The translations under genes and the position numbers were made by a program. 64,000 bases of DNA, taken from the NCBI GenBank assembly GCA_014529385.2, contig CM043957.1, forward strand, positions 65,762,003 through 65,826,002, written 5' to 3'. Within the stretch, counting starts at the first letter, position 1, and each line of letters starts with the position of its first letter. Source of the DNA: Adiantum capillus-veneris (taxonomy: Eukaryota > Streptophyta > Polypodiopsida > Polypodiales > Pteridaceae). Under the pieces are notes generated by a model, which was not told the DNA's origin, searched no databases, and was given only the letters and a program-made list of their open reading frames with translations. This document shows, in pieces, positions 1-12,411 of the stretch.

Positions 1-16
1 AAAGGTTACCCCTCAA

Positions 17-2284
17 TTGTGTCAACAATTCAAATATAGACGATCAAAGATTATTCTCAATTGCCCACCAAAGATCTCTTGTGATATCTCCAAAGATGCG
101 AATCTATCTATTGCAATGTCAATGCAAAAGGAGCCATTTCTTGACCAACTTATGCAAGCACGAGCACAGTGGCATGCAAATGGTTGTCCTTCTAAGCCAC
201 CACCTGGTGTCAACCAAACCAAGAAGGACTTTGAGGCTTGGAAGGTACTTGTTTGATTCTTTGAAAACATGGATGTGAGTCTTTTTAATCAATATCTATT
301 TGTAAACTAGAGTCTATCATAGGCTCAAGCAAGACCTCCATGTGATCATTTAGAACTTAAATTGAGGTTTTAACTTAAGATTTAGTGTCACTTGCATATG
401 AGGCTAAGCGAGGCTCGAACTTAAGTTTGAGCCCCACTTACATATACCCATGTATTTTGGACTTTGCATAGATGTATGTGAGCATATAAAGAAACAATTC
501 AATCTAGCTAGGCTTGAACTTATTAAGTATACGTCTCAATCCCACGAGTTAGAGCCTTGTCAATATTGATGTTGGAATTTTCAATTTTGCAGACCTTTGT
601 TGAGACAATAGAGCACACACTTCAAAAGGGATTTGTCAAGACCGACTTGCATTTGCTTCTAGGTGATGAGAAGATATGGAAGAATTGGGTCAAGATCATG
701 AGACAATATGCTCGCGGCTTGCTACCAAATACAAAGGGAGAAACAATTGACGAAGGTTCCAACGAAAATCCTAAATTTCTAACTATGAAGGGTGGTCAGA
801 TTCGACAAGCACCTGGCACAGCAACACTGGCACCTACATTGTTCATGTGCATTTTAGGCCTCGAGAATAAAGAAGTTCTTGAACTACAAAATGCAATCCT
901 GGACAAAACCATCTTGCTAAAGAAGAGCAAGCATACCCCTCATAGAATGGACATGGATGAGATGGCTTGGAAGCTAAAAACAGATTGAGTGTTGAAAGAA
1001 GCAATAATATCATTCTTCTTTGATTTGACAAGGGAAAATTTATCTTGGGAGCAAGTTTGTGAGAAGTACAAGCTAGGAGAGCATGAGTACAATCAAATGA
1101 GGAGCTATAGCCAGTACTATGTCAAGGACTCCCTCAACAGAGCAAAGAAGACTCCATCCTCACTTCCAAAAAGTGTAATAACTCTCCTCAACCATCTTTA
1201 TAGAGCTAATATGGGCATTATAACTCTCCTCAACCATCTTTATAGAGCTAATATGGGCATTATATCTCAAGATGAGTCTATTCCATGGAGAATCAAGGGG
1301 GTGGGCTTTGATATGGGGAAGATCAAAGACTTTTGCAATACAGAGCACGTACCATTTCAATTGGTTGTCTTGGATCTTCATGGTACTAAAGAAAAGCTCT
1401 CTATAGATTTTTTTTGCAAATTTGGCACTCAATCTAAACACATTGAATGCACAATATGAATATGTGCTAGTGTGTTTCATTGATTTCATCAATATCGGAA
1501 TGCTTGTTGAAGGGGTTTCTAGCCAGTCAGCTAAGGTCCATACTGAATATGGAAATATCCAAGCAACAAGAGACGACTCATGGATAGATGGAACTATCGA
1601 CTCTGCAATGGTTGCTCTTTTTGCTAGCAAGGTTGATAGATTTGAGGCTATTGACAAAGCTCATACAAAAAGAGTCTTTTTCTCAGGCTCTTGTGGCAAG
1701 GATCATGAATTTATTGATAGAAAATTCATTGATGGCCTTGTCACAAGGTTTTGTCCTGAGAAAAGCTATGTGTTGGAAATTTTTTGCGGTGGAGTTGTGT
1801 TGGAGCAAAACTTGTCGAAGAAGAGAAGGGCAATTTCTCTATGTAAAGATGATTTTGAAGCAATGGAGCTAGAATCTCAATGCTCTAGTCTTTTGGAGAG
1901 CAATCCATCCTTGCAGGAGTGGTGTGGTGCAAGTCAAGCATCACTTGCGAGACAAACAGTGGAGCTGGATGATAAAGAAAAAGAAGACCTTAACAATCTT
2001 GACATCAATGAGCAACAAAGCAGTGGAGAGGATGTTGATGGAAATGAAGACAACTATAACGTAGACAACACGGATAATAGTGAAGTTCAAGAAGCTACGA
2101 ATTTTGATCATCAAGGGGGGCAGACAATGTTGGAGAAATGAGTCCAGTTGTAAATATTGAGTGTGCAAAAGAAAATGATGAAGATAATGAGGATGATGAT
2201 GCAGGCAATGAGGATGCACAAGAGGATGATAGAGCCCCTCAAGACATTGTAGTAGCTGATGAAAAAGGTGCGAATGCTTCTTAG
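17..2284 (+). pseudogene. ParB-methyltransferase gene family, copy A (C-terminal half, degenerate)
   Basis: Seen: an exon at 17-244 ends in TGG AAG with a GTACTT donor at 245; an acceptor at 591-592 opens the next exon at 593. That frame runs to 1459 through one TGA (986-988), shifts frame near 1450 and again near 2110, and ends at 2284. The segment FMCIL...TILLKKSK matches in order the copy C segment FLCSL...KVLLSKSA. A Rossmann-type block YVLEIFCGG lies at 1767-1793, preceded by FIDF at 1476-1487. Known: class-beta N4/N6 DNA methyltransferases put catalytic motif IV (DPPY) first and SAM-binding motif I (VLDPFxGSG) near the C-terminus, which is the order here. Inferred: a decayed methyltransferase-like protein with an acidic tail. 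DPPY is absent, so activity is doubtful. The ParB-like part would lie upstream of the window. Confidence 0.6.
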
Positions 2285-3370
2285 AGTATTTTTGATACTA
2301 GGTTTAATGATGCATGCCATTATCATGTACCAACAGACTCCTAAAGTATAAAAAGGCAAGATAGTGTATTGAATTGATCAATTGTGACACTTTAGGTCCT
2401 TCAAAAACTATTTTCTTAATACTATCTTGTGTCTTTATCTAAAAGTATGTCATTTTAATTAGATTTAATTGTTGTTGTTTTAAAAAATGATGGGGGGGAT
2501 CAAACTTGAGTTTGAGCCATCACAAAGCACATGTCTTTATTTAAAGTGTCAATTCACAAAGCATAGCTAACATACAAATGTGTTTTAAGAGTAAGAAATT
2601 TTGGTTTTGGTGAGACAATAATGAAGCATTACCAAACACTAATGAGGCTCAAACTTAAGTTCAAGCCTAACAAGGAGAGATAGTGAAGCACTTGTGTATG
2701 AACTTCAATCAAAAAAGTCATGGCTGAGTTGTTCTAAGTGAGACTTGAACTTCCTTATCCTAGTGCAACACTTGCACATGTTACGTGAAACTCATAATGT
2801 CTTTGTACCTAACAAGGCATTGAAATTTAGTTTGTAGGCTCGAACTTAAGTTTGAACCTTGCCTTCACATGTTAGTGTAGCACTACCATGTGAGGCCGAG
2901 CTCATGAGCACTACCATGTTATGCCAATCTCAAGAGCATTGTAGTAATATAATCTTCCAAATAACAATACTTATAGATCATGAAGTAAAAAGGATCATAC
3001 CTTGAAAAATTCATAGTTAAGAGGTTTTTTGAATAGTCCCTAGATGTGCACAATATAATAATTTTATACATAGTGAATGCGTTGCGACTTGACATGGCTT
3101 GAGATTTAAGCCTTACACTTGAAACATAAGCTTAAGGTTAAGACTTAAGCCTTAGGCATGAAATTAAGTTTGAACCTCAAAATTCCTTGTCATAGAATCC
3201 TACCTCAACAACAAAAGTCCTTGTCATAGAATCCTACCTCAGTACTTCCAAGTGAAGCTCACAATTTAATATCCTATTGTGGCGATTACATATGTTAAGA
3301 AAGAGAAAGAGTCATAATCTATAACAAGAAACTGAAATTTATTTTGTAGGATCGAACTTCAGTTCGAGCC
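411..3370. repeat. Recurrent 22-bp palindrome (half-site GGCTCRAACTT) in copy A introns
   Basis: A near-perfect palindrome made of GGCTCRAACTT and its reverse complement recurs at about 411-433, 2499-2518, 2645-2668, 2837-2859 and 3348-3370, always in non-coding DNA. Individual copies differ by one to three bases. Shorter relatives, such as AAGCTTAAGCCTTAGGC-like stretches, fill 3100-3700. It could be a dispersed repeat or a binding-site array; the sequence does not decide. Confidence 0.6.
1178..1261 (+). repeat. In-frame 42-bp tandem duplication in copy A
   Basis: A 42-bp unit occurs twice back to back (1178-1219 and 1220-1261) and encodes ITLLNHLYRANMGI twice. The copies look identical and the reading frame is kept, so the duplication is recent relative to the other damage in this gene. 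Confidence 0.9.
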
Positions 3371-3885
3371 TTGCCTTTGTATGTTAGTGTAGTACTACCA
3401 TATGAGTCCAGTCTCATGAGCATTGTAGCAAAAAAATGTTACAAATAACAAAATACTTATAGATTACAAAAAAAATTGGATGATACCTTGAAAAATTCAT
3501 AGATAAGGGGTTTTATAAATAGGTCTTCAGTGCACATAGTATAAAAGGTTTTCACATAGTGAATGATGAAGACTAAAAAGGGCTTAGGACTTACATTTTA
3601 AACTTCAAACATAAGCATAAATTTTGAGACTTAAGTTTTAGGCTTGAAACAAAAGCCTAAACTTTGAGACTTAAGCCTTAGGCTAGAGCTTAAGATTAAG
3701 CCTCACTTTCAAATGTGCTTTAGGTATCATTCTAGGTTAGAATTTTTGTGTTAATGTGCTAAATGGAGCCTTTCTAGCATAAAACATCTGGGTTAAATGA
3801 TGGAAATGAAATGGATTCTATGGTTATTGAAAATCCACTAGACTATTTTCTAAATTGGTAAAAATTTGACTTTTTTAATCTCTCA
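2285..3885. other. Non-coding stretch, probable intron(s) of copy A
   Basis: No open frame of note. AT-rich DNA with scattered copies of the GGCTCRAACTT palindrome. A duplicated 24-bp block (CCTTGTCATAGAATCCTACC core) sits near 3184 and 3218, and a stretch at 2820-3000 is partly repeated at 3330-3500. The position between the acidic region ending at 2284 and the acidic exon starting at 3887 suggests intron sequence; this is inference. Confidence 0.4.
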
Positions 3886-3886
3886 G

Positions 3887-4696
3887 ATGAAGACAACAAA
3901 ATAGAAGACGGAGATAACATATCTCAAGCAGCACAAGTGCTACCCACCATTGTTGGAGAGACCGAGTTTCATAAAGGTGATCTTGTAGAGCAGAAAAGTG
4001 ATCTTGTAGAACAAACCTCTCAAAAAACTTCAAATGACATGACTAAAGAGAGCGAGAACATGCTACCTACAATTGGAGAGACCCAAATTCATGAAAGTGA
4101 CATTAGGAATAGTGAAGAGGAGATGGTGGTTGTAGAGCATCAAAGTGATTTTGTTGTGCAAAATTCTCCAAAACCTTCACACGACACTAACAACATGTCT
4201 CAAAGAGATGAGGATGCAGAGGGTAGTGAGAAGAAGGGTGAAGCCAATGAAGAGCTCCAAGCGACTCTTGCAACCAAGGACATACAAGAAAAAACTGACA
4301 AAGGGACAGGAAAAGCGACACCAAATACAAACAAAGTCCAGAGCATTCAAGAAAGGGAGAAAGGGATTGAAGTTGGTGAGAAAAACAAAGGTACTTATTT
4401 GTCCAATGTGATTAGTATAGATATGGCCCTTTTTGGAAGATAATACAAAATTCTATTATGTTGTCTTTGCAGGTGAAATTGACATTCAAAATCAAGGATC
4501 CAGTGTGCCACAAGTAGACATCAACGTTAAGGAGCTACGTCCTCATGCACGAAAACGTAGGCCACTTGAAAGCTTATATTCTTTTGAGAGAGATGGAGAT
4601 AAACTAGTCTTTCAATCTTCCCACATCAATAGAGAAATGCAATCACTTTTAGGAGACATCATTATAGATGAGTATGGGAGTATGAGACGTAAATAA
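3887..4696 (+). pseudogene. Two-exon acidic/charged C-terminal tail, probably of copy A
   Basis: Exon one runs from acceptor CTCTCAG (ending 3886) to donor GTACTT at 4391. Exon two runs from acceptor TTTGCAG (ending 4472) to TAA at 4694-4696. The split codon G|GT restores glycine and the frame is open across the junction. The protein is rich in Glu, Lys, Ser and Thr, with an internal imperfect repeat (MLPTIVGETEFHKGDLVEQ versus MLPTIGETQIHESD), and ends in a basic/hydrophobic segment (HARKRRPLESLYSFERDGDK...SMRRK). No domain recognised. Placing it at the end of copy A rests on order, strand and the acidic composition before the gap. It could instead be an independent gene. Confidence 0.5.
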
Positions 4697-4822
4697 ACGT
4701 GTGCAATTTACAATTGTGTGCTGCAATATATGGTCCCTTGTTTTGAGATTTATAAGTGCAAAAACTTAAATTTTTATCATTCTTTTGTATCGTATGCAGA
4801 AAATATTGCTTAGGCAATCAGC

Positions 4823-5835
4823 ATGAAGAAACATACACTCATTCTTGATCTTAATGGAGTTTTACTCAACAAAGAAGACAAGAGGCATCCATGTACAGAT
4901 TGTGTCAAAATTGACCTTGGTCACACCACAATTGTTGTTCGCCTGGGTTGTTTTGAATTTTTGGATGAGATATGTCAGTACTTTCATGTTGGTATTTGTC
5001 CACCATGCTACAAAAGAATGTTTGCACTTATGTGAACACTCTTGAAAAGAATGCACATAAAAAATATCATTTCTTTATGGTATGGGGACAAGAAGATTGC
5101 TACATCCATAATCTTCGAAAAGTGTATAGACCGGATAAGCCTAATGTTGAGGCTATGTTTAAGACTTTGTTGAGGGTTTGGTATCAGTGCAGGAATTTAT
5201 GCAGTACAAAGAATACATTGCTCATTGATGCTAGCCCTTTCAAGGGATGTATTAACCCAAATGATAACTGCTTATATCCTGAAAGTTTTCAAGGGAGGCC
5301 TGACTATCTACCATACCTTTTAAATCTAAATAATACAGATGACATTCGATCTGTTATTTCACTCAATCGGCTAGGACAATCTCCAATCACAGAGGTTCAT
5401 GAACTATTTACAAAGTTTCAAGACATTATGGAAGAATGGGGCATGTTCAATGTCCAAGTTCTAAGGGAAGAACTTGACAACAATTCAGTCGAAGTGGAAA
5501 GCTCATCTTGTGCATCTTCACAGCTACCATTGTGCAATAACAAGTTAAGTTATGTTCAAGAAAGTAGATGCAAGAAAGTAGTAAACTCCTTAAGCAAGGA
5601 TCCAGCTATGTTGGCATCCAAGTTTGGTGTGCCACTATTATCTTCAAACCAGCTGAACTTGTTAAAATTGTCTCACAAAACAAAAAATTTGAGTGATCAA
5701 CATGCTATTGCTTATGCTACTAGCTTGGGGTATGGTCGTGGTCATTTCATTAGCGGAGTTGCAGCAAAAGCATACATATCAAAGCTACAAAAGGCCTACT
5801 TAAGCTTATGGGTAGGACTCACTTTAGATTTATAA
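4823..5835 (+). pseudogene. FCP1/NIF-like HAD phosphatase pseudogene 1
   Basis: The start at 4823 gives MKKHTLILDLNGVLL, the HAD motif I position of NLI-interacting-factor-like phosphatases (DxDx(T/V) in active members, DLNG here). After a frameshift near 5005 the frame continues with FFMVWGQEDCYIHNLRKVY (region before motif III) and LLIDASPFKGCINPNDNCLYPESF, written here only as family landmarks: LLIDASPF sits where LLVDDSP is usual. Known: plant members with DLNG at motif I exist. Seen here: the second acidic residue of motif I and one Asp of the DD pair are changed, so phosphatase activity is unlikely. The Ser/Cys-rich C-terminal part (5500-5835) is not recognised. An acceptor-like TATGCAG precedes the gene at about 4800. 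Confidence 0.7.
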
Positions 5836-6370
5836 AAAAATATCAAAAATAAAATCAAATTTTTATCTAATCTAGCATATTTGTTATTGCAGGTGGAAGA
5901 AAACAACCAGTAAGGGCTTGGCGTGCGCGTTGACTCAATCACCTAGAATGTTCACATATATCTAGAGTGGTGGAAATGTGTTAAGAAGATTTTGACCAAA
6001 ACAGTGTGTTGGGCTCTAGTATTCCGGCCAAAACAATGTGCTGGGTCCAGTTATTTGAACATGAACCAAATATGTACACTTTTATATTTCATCAACTAGA
6101 TGTTATTCAGCCTTGGAAAAGAAGTCTCTCTTTTATCTTTGTGGTTGGAGATCTTTGTACAAGATTTCTTCTGTGTATTGAAGAAAAATATTTTCTTTTG
6201 TTGTCTTCTCAAGGTTTAAGTCTATATATATCATGGATAAAATAACTAATGTTGGTGCACAGTGTGTTAATTGAAAATAATATCTCTTTCATTGACCATC
6301 ATGCCTTTTTTTTGGAACAGGAGATTCTGAAGCATATAAATTTGATTTCAAATGTACAAAGCATTTACTA

Positions 6371-7091
6371 TTGAGGTGGCACATGTCATTGAGGACTCAT
6401 AGGCATAGAAGGAAATTGATTCCACCACCCTCAGATACTATACGGAAACAAAGAAGAGTATTGATCCTTGAACTCAATGGTGTTTTACTTAAGACCATTG
6501 AAATACAACATGGTGATGTATGCCCAGATTGGGGAAAACATATGCATCTCGTTGAAGAGAGTACAAATGTGTGGCATTTTATTCGCAAAGATGCATTCAC
6601 TTTCCTTGATTTTTTCATGCAATGGTTTGAGGTGTGGATTTGGAGCACTAATAGATTGCAAAGGACTTGTCGTATTCTTGAGTTATGCTTTCCACAACAC
6701 CATAAAAAATTTTAATGTCATAGAAGGACAGGCAGCATGCCAAAAGACAGATCTTCTAATTGGATATCGGTTTGTATACCACAAGAACTTGGATGTAGCA
6801 TGGAGAATTTTTCATGATCTGAATGGAAATAATACCTTAATTTTTGACGAGGCCCTTTACAGTGTAATGTGGAATATGCTCGGAACCTACTTGATTTTTC
6901 CAAAAATGTGGAATCAATCAAATGAAGAGATTGAAAGTTTTTTGGAGAGAACAATCACTGCATGGTTACTTGGTTGGATCTATGCAAGGGACAAACGAGA
7001 GTATACTTGCAATATGTTGGTAAATGAAGCAGCTTGTGATAGAGAAACCTTGTACGTATTGGAGCAATACATGAGAAAACACAAAGTTTAA
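6371..7091 (+). pseudogene. FCP1/NIF-like HAD phosphatase pseudogene 2
   Basis: The first frame (6371-6715) carries VLILELNGVLL (motif I, with Glu for the nucleophile Asp) and FLDFFMQWFEVWIWSTN (the xWSS/T motif II region). A frameshift near 6700 moves the rest to another frame (to 7091) with TLIFDEALYSVMWN where the DD motif would be. Paralogue of the pseudogene at 4823 by motif order, but the two differ strongly, so the duplication is old or both were copied from different family members. All three catalytic positions that I can place are altered. No intact member lies in the window. Confidence 0.65.
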
Positions 7092-7467
7092 TGATGTATT
7101 TATAGTCATTGAGCCTCTTGACATAGTATCATTTCCTCAGATGAGTTGTACAATACTTGGATCCATGTAAATATGTGAATTGGATTTTATTTTTATCTTG
7201 GTGTTTCTAAACACCACACTATTTTGAGGTCCCTTCAATTCTAAAATTTGTTTTTGATTATTGTATTCTTTTTATGAGTGTTGATATAGACAATTCTTTA
7301 ACGTTAATGTCTCAAATCTGAGCTACTGATTCAAAGAACTTTTTCTACATGAATAATGTAGTATAATGCAAATTGAGTTAGTGCCATGCTTCCCTCATTC
7401 TTTTGATTTCATTGTAGTTTATGCATATAAGTTTGTATATAAATACACATATCCCTATAGATACGTG
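7092..7467. other. No gene seen
   Basis: AT-rich spacer between the phosphatase pseudogene and the truncated copia element. I see no frame, repeat or motif worth calling. Confidence 0.5.
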
Positions 7468-10298
7468 TTAAGGGGTATATGAAACATAGAGTGTAACCGT
7501 GAATAGATGATAGCTCAAACTACACAAAAATACTAAGTTTTTTAATAGCGTTATAAGAAATGGGACTTGAATAATTCCCAAAATTCCTAAATAGGTCTTA
7601 AGTGCATCATATTTTGTTTGCATGGCAGCCATCCAATCTTTCAAATTTTGTGCTTTGTCAAAAGATAGAGGTTCCTCTACATCCCATAAGCTAAAAATAG
7701 CCAAAGCATTACAATTTGATGCATAAGATGCATGTCAAGAATTTGAACAAGTATGACTAGACAAAAGTGCATCCAATTTACTATCATGCAAAGTATGTAC
7801 CATCAATTTTGGCATACCTCTAGCCTGCTTATTCTCAACCCTTTCCACATCAAGTACATCATGTATATCTGCATCAGCAATAGGACGATCTGTAACATTT
7901 TCAAAATCCCCTATAGGTTGAACGTTGTACTCATTGGAATCTACATTCAAATTTTGACCACTAAAAGGAGGCAACAAATTGTCATAAATATCGTGTGAGC
8001 TTACATTAGTATCTCTAGTACATGAGAGTAGGGGATGAATATAATCTTCCACTAACACAACATCCTGTGAAACCAAGATACACTTTGTTTGTAGATGGTA
8101 CAATCTGTAACCTTTGCTTTCAACACTATAACAAACAAAAAATGCATTTGACAGCCTTATCATCCAATTTTATGCCTCAAGACAAAATGAATGTGGGCAA
8201 AGCTTGACTTTTGACCATACATCGTGCCATTTGCGTAAGTGACTCATTTTTCCTTTTTAGCAACACCATTTTTCTAAGGTGTATATGGCACTATACATTG
8301 GTGTTTTATCCCAGAAATAGAAAGAAATGTATCAAATTCATGAGACATATACTCCCCCCCTCGATCTAGACGGAGGATGCCCATAGTACATTTAGAGACA
8401 TTTTCAACCATACCTAGAAATTGCTTGAAGCACATAAACACTTCAGACTTTGCTTTAAGAGAATACACCCATGTATGCCTAGAGTAATCATCCATAAAAG
8501 TCACAAAATATAGGTAATTGCCCAAAGATGCAGTTTGCATGGGCCCATAAATATCACTATACTAGTTGCAATCTACATGTTTCCCTGATTAAACCATATT
8601 TTGGAAACTTTGAACATTGCATCTTACTCAAAATACAACCTTCACAAACATGCTTCACAGGCTCTTCAAGAGGTGGCAAAGAAGCCACCATATCATATTT
8701 TTGCAAACACAGCAAATAGGAAATATTCAAATGCCCAAAACGTGCATGCCAAAGTTTTGCATGCGAAACAGCCTTTGAATCCACATCTGCATTTACAAAA
8801 TTTTTCCCGCACTATTCATACAAATTGAGCTTATACAGTCCACGACATAAAATGGCAGATGAAACAATTTCATCACGAAAATTGAGATCATGAACTGTAC
8901 ATCTTTCATTCACAAATTTGACAACAAGATTAAGTCTATCAAGTAAAGATATAGAGAAAAGGTTCTTTTTTATCCCAGGTACATTAAATACATCAACAAG
9001 TGTAAAAGAAATGCCATTCACAATAGTCAACACAATTTTTCCAACTCTCGTGATTGAGTAAGAGTCATTGTTGGCACAAGTGACTAAATTACCATAAGAG
9101 ACATCCTCTAGAGAGGTAAACAAATCATGATGAGAGGCAATGTTCTTTGTAGCACCATTGTCAAAGCAGCACACATGAGAATTTGTAGCAACTGACATAC
9201 ATGAATCATGGATAGAAGGATCATAATTGAACCCTACACTAAATGCCCATTTTGCATCTATATCAGCATCAGAATCTCCTTTCACAGAAGACTCTATAAT
9301 AGCTACACTTGTAGTGGAACTAGCCTCTTTCTTCTTAGCCTCTTTTGCCATCAACTTATGACATTGAATGATCAAGTGATCATTAGATTTACAATAATGG
9401 CAATGCATCTTATTTTTCCCTTTTCACCATAATTCCCACACAAAGTGCTGCCAATAGAAGCATTAGGAACAAGTGATTTGTCACTCGTAGAAGAACCATG
9501 AGAAGTGTCTACATTGATGCTACCACTTTTCCTCTGAGGAGCGCCTTTATTGAACTGCACACTATTTAGCCCTATTTTTTCTAGAAAGTGACTCTTGCAA
9601 CAGCAATGTGCATAATGCATCAAACTTGACAACTTTTGTACTACCTTCGGCCATAAGTCTCCAGGAACTAGCAAAAGTCTGGTAAGAATCTGGTAAAGCA
9701 TCAAGAACAATCTTCAAAAGAAAACTGTAAAAAAAGACTTCGCCTGCAGAAATAATTTTTCATTAATATCCTTGATATCAGCAAGGAGAGAGTCCATTTC
9801 ATCTTCTTTGTGCATAATCTTTGACTCCAGATCTTTACGCCGCAATGCAATTTTAGCCTCATTGCAACTTGCATAAAGACCAGCTCGAACATCCCAAGCC
9901 TATTTTTAAGATTCATCTGAAAAAATATGAGGATTAATAGTACGCTTCATAGACAACGCAATCAATGCATGAGCCTGCGCAAATCTAACATCCCAACGAG
10001 CTTGCTTAGATGTAGGAAAAATGGATATGGCAACAAGAATCCTACCACAAAATCTTGCAACATCACCTATATCCCTTGAATTGTGGCGTACATCGATGCC
10101 CTGCACAACATTCCAAACACACTTGGGTATAAGAACATGTTGCATAATGTAAACCCACATTAGGTAGTTATCCCCATCCAATTTATCCTCATCAACAAAC
10201 ATCTTGAACACATTTGTGTTGTTATTAGCTAGCACCTGATGTGAAAACTGCCTGGAAAAATAAAAAAATAAGGGAGGCCAACATGTGCATTGTTGCAC
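7468..10298 (-). mobile_element. Truncated Ty1/copia element, gag-protease-integrase, minus strand
   Basis: Reading from high to low coordinates: gag N-part LDGDNYLMWVYIMQHVLIP (10298-9906), further gag in shifted frames (9916-9372), zinc knuckle CHYCKSNDHLIIQC (CX2CX4HX4C, near 9400), protease CFDNGATKNIASH (near 9170), pre-integrase LWHARFGHLN...CEGC (8784-8557), integrase core FVTFMDDYSRHTWVY...LRLDRGGEY (8540-8274), integrase C-part (8163-7735) and the first RT residues EEPLSFDKAQNLKDWMAAMQ (near 7650). Homology stops near 7585, so RT, RNase H and the 3' LTR are missing. Known: gag-PR-IN-RT is the copia order. Several frameshifts and stops make it a dead element. The protease DSG is DNG. 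Confidence 0.85.
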
Positions 10299-10520
10299 AA
10301 CCTGTAGAAGACTGTAAGAGACCTATTGTGTAAAAAAAGCATTGACAAAAAAATTACACAAAATGAAAAAATTGCCTACGTAGTACCACTTGTAGTGGAA
10401 ACAGAGGCCAAAATGATCCCAAAAATAAAATTTGACACTCACCTAAGCTCAATAAAATTTGAGAAAGTGAGCAGGTGTGTGTTGGCCATGCTGGTGACTA
10501 AGCTTGGGAGGATGCAACCT

Positions 10521-10532
10521 GCTTTGATACCA
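10521..10532 (-). promoter_or_regulatory. Copia primer-binding site (initiator-tRNA type)
   Basis: On the minus strand this reads TGGTATCAAAGC, a one-base variant of TGGTATCAGAGC, which is complementary to the 3' end of initiator tRNA-Met and is the usual copia PBS. It lies 220 bp upstream of gag and just inside the predicted LTR end (TCTTTCCA). Confidence 0.75.
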
Positions 10533-10537
10533 ATTAT

Positions 10538-10778
10538 TGGAAAGAGGGTTGCAGGAAACACACACATCTTGGAGAAGACAAAGAAGCTTAAGGACCACAA
10601 TAGAAATTATTTATTGCTTAGTGCACGATGAAAGATAAGATAGCCCTAGAGTGATGGGTGTATATACAATGGATGAGGGAAAAACAACCTAGTGAGGGAA
10701 GAAATGCCCCATGGGTCCTAAGTTGTTCACACACATCCCTATCACATATGTATAACAATCAAGCACCCAAAGTAGAGA
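10538..10778 (-). mobile_element. Remnant of the copia 5' LTR, outer end undefined
   Basis: On the minus strand the LTR should end at ...TCTTTCCA (10538), five bases before the PBS. The opposite end cannot be placed because there is no second LTR in the window, and a gypsy gag frame starts by about 10779, so the end coordinate is an upper limit. Confidence 0.4.
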
Positions 10779-12411
10779 TGGCACAAAGTTTTGAGCTAGC
10801 CATGGTTCCTAAGATCAAAGATCATGGGGGGACACGGAAAGCATTCAAACTATCCTTGAAGAAAGAGTATTTCATGGAGGACTCCAAAGGGGTGACAAAG
10901 AGAACCTTTTTTAGGGTGGGTAGTTCGGCCAAAAGAGGGATTTTCACCTATCAAGCTTCTATGGGAATTTGAAAGGCATTATGATCAACTATCATGGACT
11001 AAAAAGGCTACTTTAAACTCAGAGAAGATAGAGATATTTTTGCAGGTTGCATGAAAAGTAATTCAAGAAGAGCTAGAGTTACTCCTTGAGGACAAAGATG
11101 CTAAACAAGGCCTAAAGATTGATTGGAATGAGGTCAAAGATGCAGTATCACTTCTAGCTAAGTACCAATGACAAAGATATAAGATGATAGTCAACCCTCG
11201 TCAAGCCCCAAGTGTTCTTGAGAGTCCTATAAATCCTGCTAATGTGGTTCCAAAGAGTGACGAATACATCTTAGATGGTATTGTCAAAGGATTTCAAGAA
11301 CTGAAGCTAAAGATTACAAGGCTAGACGAAAAGGGGTAATTGTCAGCCCAATCTATGAGGAAAATACCTCAAAACAAGGAAGGATTTTTTCAATAGATGC
11401 ATATGGTGTGATAGTACTGACCATGGAAGGAGGGATTGTGAAAGTTTCAAATATGCTATGATGTAGGAGCTTGTTTTCTTTAAAGATGTCAAGGTTCACT
11501 TAAGTGAAACAGGTAAGCTCTTGGGGAAAAACTTTGGCAAAGGTGGGATGAAGAAGCTAGTTGAGGACATGGCTAGTAGTAGCCATGGCATCTCAATGGT
11601 TGAGGCAACCTCCTATGGGTTGAAGGTGGATCCTATTAAACAAAAAGGATGAATCAAGGTTGGAGAAGAGGAATCTAATGGGATTGGAGAGCTATGACCA
11701 ATGCTCAATACAATATACCATGAAGAGTAAAATTACTAAAGAGGTTCTGCATGAAGCTCGAGACTTCATGCGTCTAGAAATAGCTTTGAATTCTCTCATA
11801 GACTCTTTTTCACTGCATGTGCACATTGCCAAAGGTCAAGCCAACAAGGTCATTGTGGAAGAGAAACACAAAATGTGAGAATGGGGATCAAGGGACTTCA
11901 AAAAAGGCCACGAGGAATGGAGGCAAAAATGACACAGTGCCTCCTAAATGAGCTTCTCCACAACCTATCCCTATCCTTGAAGTGGCTATGCAGCTCCTAT
12001 GTAGGAAGGCACTAAAGAGAAAAATCAGGAAGCAACAAAATCTAAAGCAAAGGGTCCAGCCTGCAAAATCCAATTTGATATAGAGGCATTGATAGATCTC
12101 AAAAAGGTTTTGAAAGAGAGGATTTTGAACAGTAAGGTGGAATTTACCTTAGGTGAGGTCCTTGGCATAGAAAAGCGGGAGATCTATGAAGAGACAATTG
12201 ACATTATTAAGCAAAAGCAACTGTCTCTTACTGAATCTATCCATGTAGAGGGTGAAGGAGAGACTTTAAATGCACACGGAGTACATGTTTATGGTGACCA
12301 AGGTGACGAAACTATTGCCAAATGTTACAAGTCTAAGGGAGGAGTAAAATAGGTTCGCGTCTTGGATGAAGAAGAAGGCTTGGACATCACTCTTTTGAAA
12401 GAAAATTACTA
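10779..12411 (+). pseudogene. Ty3/gypsy gag fragment (family also seen at 52.7 kb)
   Basis: Broken frames encode a gag-like protein. They run MAQSFELAMVPKIKDHGG from 10779, then a zinc knuckle CIWCDSTDHGRRDC (CX2CX4HX4C, about 11398-11440), then NFGKGGMKKLVEDMASS (about 11535-11580), and finally KVEFTLGEVLGIEKREIYEETIDIIK (12135-12215). The last two blocks recur in the same order at 52.7-53.4 kb (NFGKGGM...KLVEDMATS and KVEFTLGEVLGIAKHEFHEE), which defines one gypsy family. Multiple stops and frameshifts. No protease or RT follows; coding similarity fades at 12411. Confidence 0.7.

Noticed and set aside
7753-9432. Plus-strand frames over the copia element
   Set aside because: They are shadows of the minus-strand gag and integrase.
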